A stretch of 64,000 nt of DNA from Otatea glauca (lineage: Eukaryota; Streptophyta; Magnoliopsida; Poales; Poaceae). The notes under the pieces are model-generated. The model was not told where the DNA came from and did no database searches. It worked only from the letters and a program-made list of their open reading frames with translations. The position numbers and the translations under genes are program-made. The stretch covers positions 5,580,309 through 5,644,308 of the forward strand of contig CM070730.1 of assembly GCA_036346275.1 (NCBI GenBank), read 5' to 3'. This document shows positions 57,813 through 64,000 of this stretch, piece after piece (the first letter of the stretch is position 1; the number at the start of each line of letters is the position of its first letter).

Positions 57813-60800
57813 ATGGCGACCATGGGGAACGTGATCGTGCTCGTGAACCGCATCCAGCGTGCCTGCACCGTCCTCGGCGACCACGTCGGCGGCGACGGCG
57901 CCGCCTCCCTCCCCACCCTGTGGGAAGCTCTCCCTTCCGTCGCCGTCGTCGGCGGCCAGGTCCACCTCCTCCCATCGCCTCTGCTCCCCACCTAGGGTTT
58001 CGCGCCGTAGCTGATGCTTAATTGCGTGGCGACGTACAGAGTTCGGGGAAGTCATCGGTGCTGGAGAGCATCGTGGGGCGCGACTTCCTGCCTCGCGGCT
58101 CAGGTATGATCGTGAATTTGAGTCTGACTCCGAATTTTGCGAGTTTTTATGCTGTGATTTTCACGGTTTCGTGTTTTGTGGTTTGATTCGAAGGGATCGT
58201 GACGAGGAGACCATTGGTTCTACAGCTGCACAAGACAGAGGACGGGGTGCAGGAGTACGCCGAGTTCCTGCATATGCCCAAGCGCCGGTTCACTGATTTC
58301 TGTGAGCTCTCTCTCGCTCTCTCTTTGTGTGTGTGTGTGTGTGTCTACACAGGCGCGCGCACAGTCAGTGATATGTAGTTGTTGGGGGTTATTCTTTGAA
58401 TTTGGTTACTCAGTAGCAGTAAGTATATTGCTATTGTGGAATGCCTGATTGCCCATGTTTAATATGATTAGCCGTGCTGTTGGCAGGTACAGTGAAATGA
58501 TTGCATATTTTCATATGTGATGGCAGCGGAAGTTGTATTGTTGAATTGTTGGTTCTGCACAGCTGTATGTGCTATTATGTTGATTATTGATAAAGTTTGG
58601 TCGTAGTCTTCTACTCCACAATGATAGCACTTGCTAGATAAAGTTCCATGGTGATTGTCCACTCCATGGGGGTAGCTCAGATTACATCGTGCATTTGATT
58701 AACTTGCCTAAATGATTAGTAAATTGTCATCAGGGAATAAATGATTGGGTGTTGCTGCTGCCATTGGCACAATTTCTAGGGCTCTAGGGGGATTTAAATG
58801 GTTTTATTTCACCAATACAAATGGTATTGATCAATTTTTTGTCCCCATGTCATGCTGCCAGTTCAAATATTATGTGTTTGTGATCAGACTACTTTGCAAA
58901 TTGTAACATGTGTCCAAAAATAGTACACACGGCATTATTGGAAACAAAAAGACGATTGCCTGTAATGGATTGTGAATGGCTTCAGTATTTTCAGTACTTG
59001 GAAATGACTGAAGTTGAACAGATACTTATTACAGACACGCTTCTGATGTTTTTTTGCAGCTCTTGTGCGGAAGGAAATCCAAGAAGAAACTGATAGGTTG
59101 ACAGGGAAGACAAAGCAAATATCTCCGGTTCCAATTCATCTCAGCATATACTCACCTCATGGTATTCAGAGTTTCAGACCCTGGGCATAACTTATTGCTG
59201 CTGCTTGTAGTTTTTAAATCTAAATTTTCAGTTCCATCTTATATGAATAGCACTACAACTTTTCTGTTTGACAACAGTAGCAGTGTATTTTTTTCCTGTT
59301 CTTTTCATGGTCGTGTTTCGATATTTATATTGATGCTACTGGTGATAAAACACTTAATTTATATACAGTAGCATTCAAGTAGGTCCTGAATCTTCTTAAT
59401 CTTCTTGATTAACCATTTACTTTATTCAATGGACTATTGCAGTGGTCAACTTAACATTGATTGATTTGCCGGGTCTAACTAAAGTTGCTGTAGGTATGCA
59501 AATGTCCACCAAATTTTCCGCGCATTTTCAAATTTATGCAATGTTTACAAGGGAATTCTTACTGACCTGTTGTCTTTTCCAGAGGGACAGCCTGAAAGCA
59601 TTGTCCAGGATATTGAAAATATGGTGCGCTCATATGTTGACAAGGTACTTATATCACTTCAGTTGATGCACACATTCATCTATAAGAACTATAGCTTTGA
59701 CATATTTTGTTTGATGTGTCTTGAAATAAATTATGTAACACTTTCACTATCGATGTTTAGTTCGATTGCTCTCCACTTGTTATGTCTCTAGTGTGTCTAT
59801 GTCTTAAATTAAATGATGAAATAATTTCATCAACGATATTCAATCCTATGGTTCTCAATTTGTAAATGAAAAAAAAACCCTCCATCCTGGATTGTCAAAA
59901 GTATACATAAGTTCTTGCATGTTTAGGGAATATTTTATGTTTTACAGTATTTTGCCGCCTCTGATTTTTCAAAGTTGCCTGTAAATCTTTCCAGTTGTAG
60001 ACAAAATTCCTCTAGCATGGGCTGTTTTATAATTGTCTCCATCTCTTGAATTCAGTTCGTAGATCTGCTAGTGCTTTGGCTTGCATATTGCATAAAGCTG
60101 TACTCTAAATTACAGCAGCAATGTGATCTTTGGCCTGCATATTGCATAAAGCTATACGCTAAATTACAAAAACAAGGTAACCATACCTTGTTAACTTTGC
60201 GTAAGACTAAGAAGTGCATAACTGCATATTGATGTTTACCTATGCAGTGACATTTTCCTATTTTCTTTTGTAGCCGAATTGTATTATACTTGCTATATCT
60301 CCTGCTAATCAAGATATAGCAACATCTGATGCCATTAAGCTTGCTCGGGATGTTGATCCAACTGGTACGAGCCAGAATTTTACGCTTATTTTACTTGAAT
60401 ATATTAATTCTATTAGCTGAAGATACCATGCTTTAATGTGATGTTGAACAATTGTTGTATATATGTTGTTGTATATGCCTAAGATAATCTTTGCTGGGTT
60501 CATTTACTTGAAAAATTTCTGCATCATGGGTGCTTGACATGAAAAATAATAATATAATAATCTTTTAGGAGAAACCCCATGCATAATTTAGCATGTGTTG
60601 GGTAGAAATTGAAGTTCATCTGTATTATGTGCTGAGCATTTCCCTAGGTTGAAGAAAAACTGTACCTCAGCTTTGCAATATGATACCATAATGGGTTAGT
60701 ACCTAGAAATTAATATGGGGAATGTATAATTTCAATTACTAATTGATTTTAGACTACCCTTCTTCCTACCATTTTGTAAACAAATATTATCCTGTTTCGT

Positions 60801-63133
60801 ACCATTTTCACTCTATAAAAATGACAACCTGCTAACTTACCTCATTGGCAACACATGTGTCGCCTTCATATCTATCTGTACAAAACATTCACACCTTTGT
60901 CCTTCAGGTGACCTGAGCTTCTTTACAACGGATAGAGATGTAATACACTGATAGGACAGGGAGCATATCAGGTAGGAAACAACCTTAAAATAGGAGAATG
61001 AGAACTTAAATCTTAGCCACTAGATCAACTTTGAATGGTGAGAACTCAAATCTCAGCCACTAGATCAGCTTTGAATGGTGTATATCAAATGACAATGTGG
61101 GGCTTTGGGAGAGCATAAGAGTAAACTGCAATAATTCAAAGAGTCTTTTGGTGATCGATGTGAGCCATGTAGATTCGCTCCAATGGCTTAGATTGCTGGT
61201 TCTCATTCTCATACTTTAAGGCTAGTTCATATTTGATTTGTTCCCCACTCTGACACAATTCTATCCTTTTGATTCACCTAGTGTATTTCTTGTCTGAGGG
61301 ATCATCTTAAATTTTTTCAGGTGAAAGGACCTTTGGTGTGTTGACTAAGCTTGATTTGATGGACAAAGGAACAGATGCACTTGATGTATGTTTCTGTTTA
61401 CTCTATTGTTCTGTGTGCATTTTGGGCTTAATATGGAATTTCTAATTCCCAGTATTCATTCTTCTTACTAAGGTTCTTGAAGGAAGATCTTACAGACTGC
61501 AGCATCCATGGGTTGGAATCGTTAACCGTTCACAAGCAGATATCAACAAGAATGTTGACATGATTATTTCTAGGCGTAAAGAACAAGAGTTCTTTGCTTC
61601 TAGTCCTGAATATTCTCATTTAGCCAGCAGGATGGGTTCAGAATATCTTGCCAAACTTCTTTCACAGGTTCACATAAATCCTTCAAGTATTTTCATTTTT
61701 TTTTATTGTTTGTAAGTTTGTAATGGTGGGTCATGCAGTGCTGTTTACATCTCTCAGCACCTTGAGGCAGTGATCAGGGCACGCATTCCAAGCATAACAT
61801 CTTTGATAAACAAAACTATTGATGAGCTTGAATCTGAGATGGATCACCTTGGTAGACCTATTGGCTCTGATGCTGGGGTAATGTACTGAACTTTTGAGCT
61901 AAATTGCATTGGAACCAAACAAAGGAACATTATTTACGTGCTTTTGCAGGCTCAGTTGTACCTCATCTTGGAGCTTTGCCGCGCATTTGACAAAATATTT
62001 AAAGAACATCTTGATGGAGGGTAAATGTCATATTGATATTTCATTTATTTGTTTTCTAAACCATACCCATGCAATGGTTATTGTGGAAATCTGTAATGTA
62101 GATGTAAAAATCTGCAGACGACCTGGCGGTGATCGAATTTACGGGGTCTTTGATAACCAACTCCCTTCTGCTCTGCGGAAACTTCCATTTGATCGTTTCC
62201 TCTCTTTGCAAAATGTTAAACGAGTTGTATCAGAAGCTGATGGTTATCAACCTCATTTAATTGCTCCTGAGCAAGGGTACCGTCGACTGATCGAGTCTGC
62301 TCTCGATTATTTTAGAGGCCCAGCTGAAGCTTCTGTTGATGCTGTAAGAATCTTCCTCTCTGGTCACCTTCTTTGGTATGTTTCTTTCACTGAAGTCTCT
62401 TTTACTATTACTGCAGGTGCATTATGTTTTGAAAGAGCTGGTAAGGAAATCAATTGGGGAAACTCAGGTTGGTTATTTGGCATGTCCATACCAAATCATC
62501 ACATATACCTTTTCCCCCAGTTATGTTGTTACTGAAATGATATTGTATCATTAGGAGTTGAAAAGATTTCCCACTCTTCAAGCGGAGCTTGCTGCTGCAT
62601 GCTATCTGGCCCTGGAGAAATTCCGTGAAGATGGCCGTAAAACTACTGTACGGTTGGTTGATATGGAGTCAACATATCCGACAGTGGAGTTCTTCCGCAA
62701 GCTTCCACAGGAAGTGGACAAGACTGGAACTGGAAACCCTTCCACTCCTTCTGTTGATCGTTACACTGATGCACACTTCAGGAGGATTGCTTCCAATGTA
62801 TCCTCATACATCGGCATGGTATCTGATACACTGAAGAATACTATCCCCAAGGCTGTTGTTCACTGTCAAGTCCGGGAAGCTAAGCGGTCCTTGCTTAACT
62901 ATTTCTACACTCAAATAGGCAGGAAAGATGTAAGTAATTTTGGTTGTTTTCTAACTATGTTCATTTCTCCTTTCAGTCCTTTCAATGATCAATTTCCTGT
63001 GTAGGCTAAGCAGCTCGCACAACTCCTTGACGAGGATCCTGCTCTTATGGAGCGTAGGCTGCAATGCTTTAAGAGGCTTGAGCTATACAAGTCTGCAAGG
63101 GATGAGATTGATGCTGTGTCATGGGCACGATGA
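57813..63133 (+). CDS. DRP1C-like: Dynamin-related protein, DRP1 class
   Basis: Fifteen exons join in phase to 618 residues: 57813-57959, 58040-58103, 58194-58301, 59060-59161, 59443-59493, 59583-59644, 60274-60364, 61321-61385, 61473-61667, 61758-61877, 61950-62020, 62118-62343, 62417-62467, 62555-62929, 63005-63133. All introns are GT/AG. The GTPase domain is complete: GGQSSGKSS (P-loop, residues 47-55, across intron 1), T74 of GIVTRRPL, DLPG (148-151), TKLD (217-220) and NRS (248-250). The middle domain follows (GGDRIYGVFDNQLP, EADGYQPHLIAPEQGYRRLI), then the GTPase effector domain ending ELYKSARDEIDAVSWAR. No PH or Pro-rich domain, as in plant DRP1. DRP1 proteins assemble on clathrin-coated pits and the cell plate. 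ISPVPIHLS and HYVLKELVRKS favour the DRP1C/E side. It appears functional. Confidence 0.95.
60076..60183. repeat. 54-bp tandem duplication in DRP1 intron 6
   Basis: TTGGCTTGCATATTGCATAA at 60076 recurs as TTGGCCTGCATATTGCATAA at 60130, with the same downstream sequence (AAGCT.TAC.CTAAATTACA). Confidence 0.85.
60990..61085. repeat. Tandem duplication of about 41 bp in DRP1 intron 7
   Basis: GAGAACTTAAATCTTAGCCA and GAGAACTCAAATCTCAGCCA are followed by CTAGATCAACTTTGAATGGT and CTAGATCAGCTTTGAATGGT respectively. Confidence 0.8.
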
Positions 63134-64000
63134 AGGTAACATACTATGTGCTTGTAATATATATTTTCTTTCTTAGCTAAACACATTGTAATTTGACAAA
63201 TGCAGAATTAACAGTCAGTTATTCTGCACCTTTATTGTCAAATCTTAGTTCACCGATCAGTTATCTGTGTTGTATATTACTACTAGCTATTGATATGAAT
63301 GGTCGTGTTATATATATATGTCTGGACTGCGATTAGGAACTAATGGTATTTCGTGATCCATATTGAGACTTCTAAGCACAAGATTCTGTAGAATGATTTA
63401 TTTTCAAGCCCCTACCTCGTCTCTACTCTGTTTAGACTGTAGAGTTTAGACTTTCTGCGGGGCGTTGATTTTCTAATTAAAAATACTAGTCTATGCAACT
63501 TGCCGTTTTACTATGTAGTTCACAACATTGACTTGCGTATTCAATCTCGAAGGGCAAGATTTGTATCGTTAGCTGCTAGTACTACTATGTAGTTAGGCTA
63601 GGACGGTTATTTGGCGGTCTACCCGTTCATAGCGATTTCGTTTTGAGGCCTTTTATTTTGAGGGTTGCGAGACAGCAATTAGATAAGACTAAGAGCCGCC
63701 CAACAAATAATATTGGTAGTCTGGAACAGCGTTTGAACATTCTTGGCGTAACTCGACCAGCAAAATCCGTCTGCCGTCTGATAGTTTGTTATTGATATAG
63801 CATTTTCCATTGCTAAGACCTACGATGCATCTGCTAGAACCATCCAAAAGAGGGATCGTGTAAGATGATTCATAATCTTTGGTCAAATAATTGCTGGTTC
63901 CTTTGCTCTTCCTGAATTGGTTCAGCAGGATACAAATCATACATGTTTTTTTGTCATTTACTCACCTTCATCAAAACTTGACTCAGCATTACGCTGTGTT
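63134..64000. other. 3' flank of the DRP1 gene
   Basis: Probable 3' UTR to about 63500, with TATATATATATG at about 63310. A minus-strand open frame at 63940-63689 (83 codons) was not recognised. It could be part of a convergent gene outside the window or chance. Confidence 0.5.

Noticed and set aside
63689..63940. Minus-strand 83-codon frame as a gene
   Set aside because: No recognised motif, short, and without visible splice partners inside the window.

Overview
The window is nuclear DNA of a grass (Poaceae). This rests on the retrotransposon families present (copia, a Tat-type gypsy, long-LTR elements whose LTRs end in the CACCCCCTCTAGTCGG-type sequence), on Stowaway-like and Mutator-like MITEs, a Helitron, GT/AG introns, and monocot-like dynamin and VAN3-binding-like proteins. 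No species can be named from sequence alone. There is no bacterial, organellar or viral gene block.

Layout. 1-2.9 kb: unassigned sequence, then the decayed remains of an SGPP-like HAD phosphatase gene. 2.9-10.7 kb: a defective Ty1/copia element (149/152-bp LTRs, target-site duplication ATTGC) split by a 3.2-kb solo LTR. 10.7-17.1 kb: promoter region with a ~31-bp minisatellite, then an apparently intact eight-exon gene of the VAN3-binding/FORKED-like family. 17.3-38.9 kb: a minus-strand Tat-type Ty3/gypsy element with an antisense extra ORF (plant mobile domain plus coiled coil), broken up by a 3.06-kb solo LTR, a minus-strand copia and a second SIRE-type LTR. 38.9-45.2 kb: a plus-strand copia with 216/231-bp LTRs (target-site duplication ACAAT) and a GC-rich leader. 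45.2-56.7 kb: a second copy of the VAN3-binding-like locus, now a pseudogene carrying a 3.17-kb solo LTR, a Mutator-like MITE, a hAT-like element, a Helitron and other insertions. 57.8-63.1 kb: an intact 15-exon DRP1-class dynamin-related gene (618 residues), followed by an unassigned flank.

Only two genes look functional: the VAN3-binding-like gene (13.05-16.88 kb) and the DRP1 gene (57.81-63.13 kb). Members of both families act in membrane traffic and polarity (ARF-GAP/auxin canalisation and clathrin/cell-plate trafficking), but nothing in the sequence ties them together. The rest is a nested retroelement landscape that separated and then destroyed one half of a tandem gene duplication.

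The most unusual signal is in the two SIRE-type LTRs (5.3-8.5 and 34.9-38.0 kb). About thirty short hairpins share one fixed seven-base loop, ATGTGTT (a few one-base variants), while the stems differ completely from site to site (GATC, GTAC, GTGC, TATTTGC, CTAATTGC, TCCATT, TTCATC, TTATTTGCAA). Fixed loop with freely varying but always complementary stems is the pattern expected of a selected or actively generated structure.
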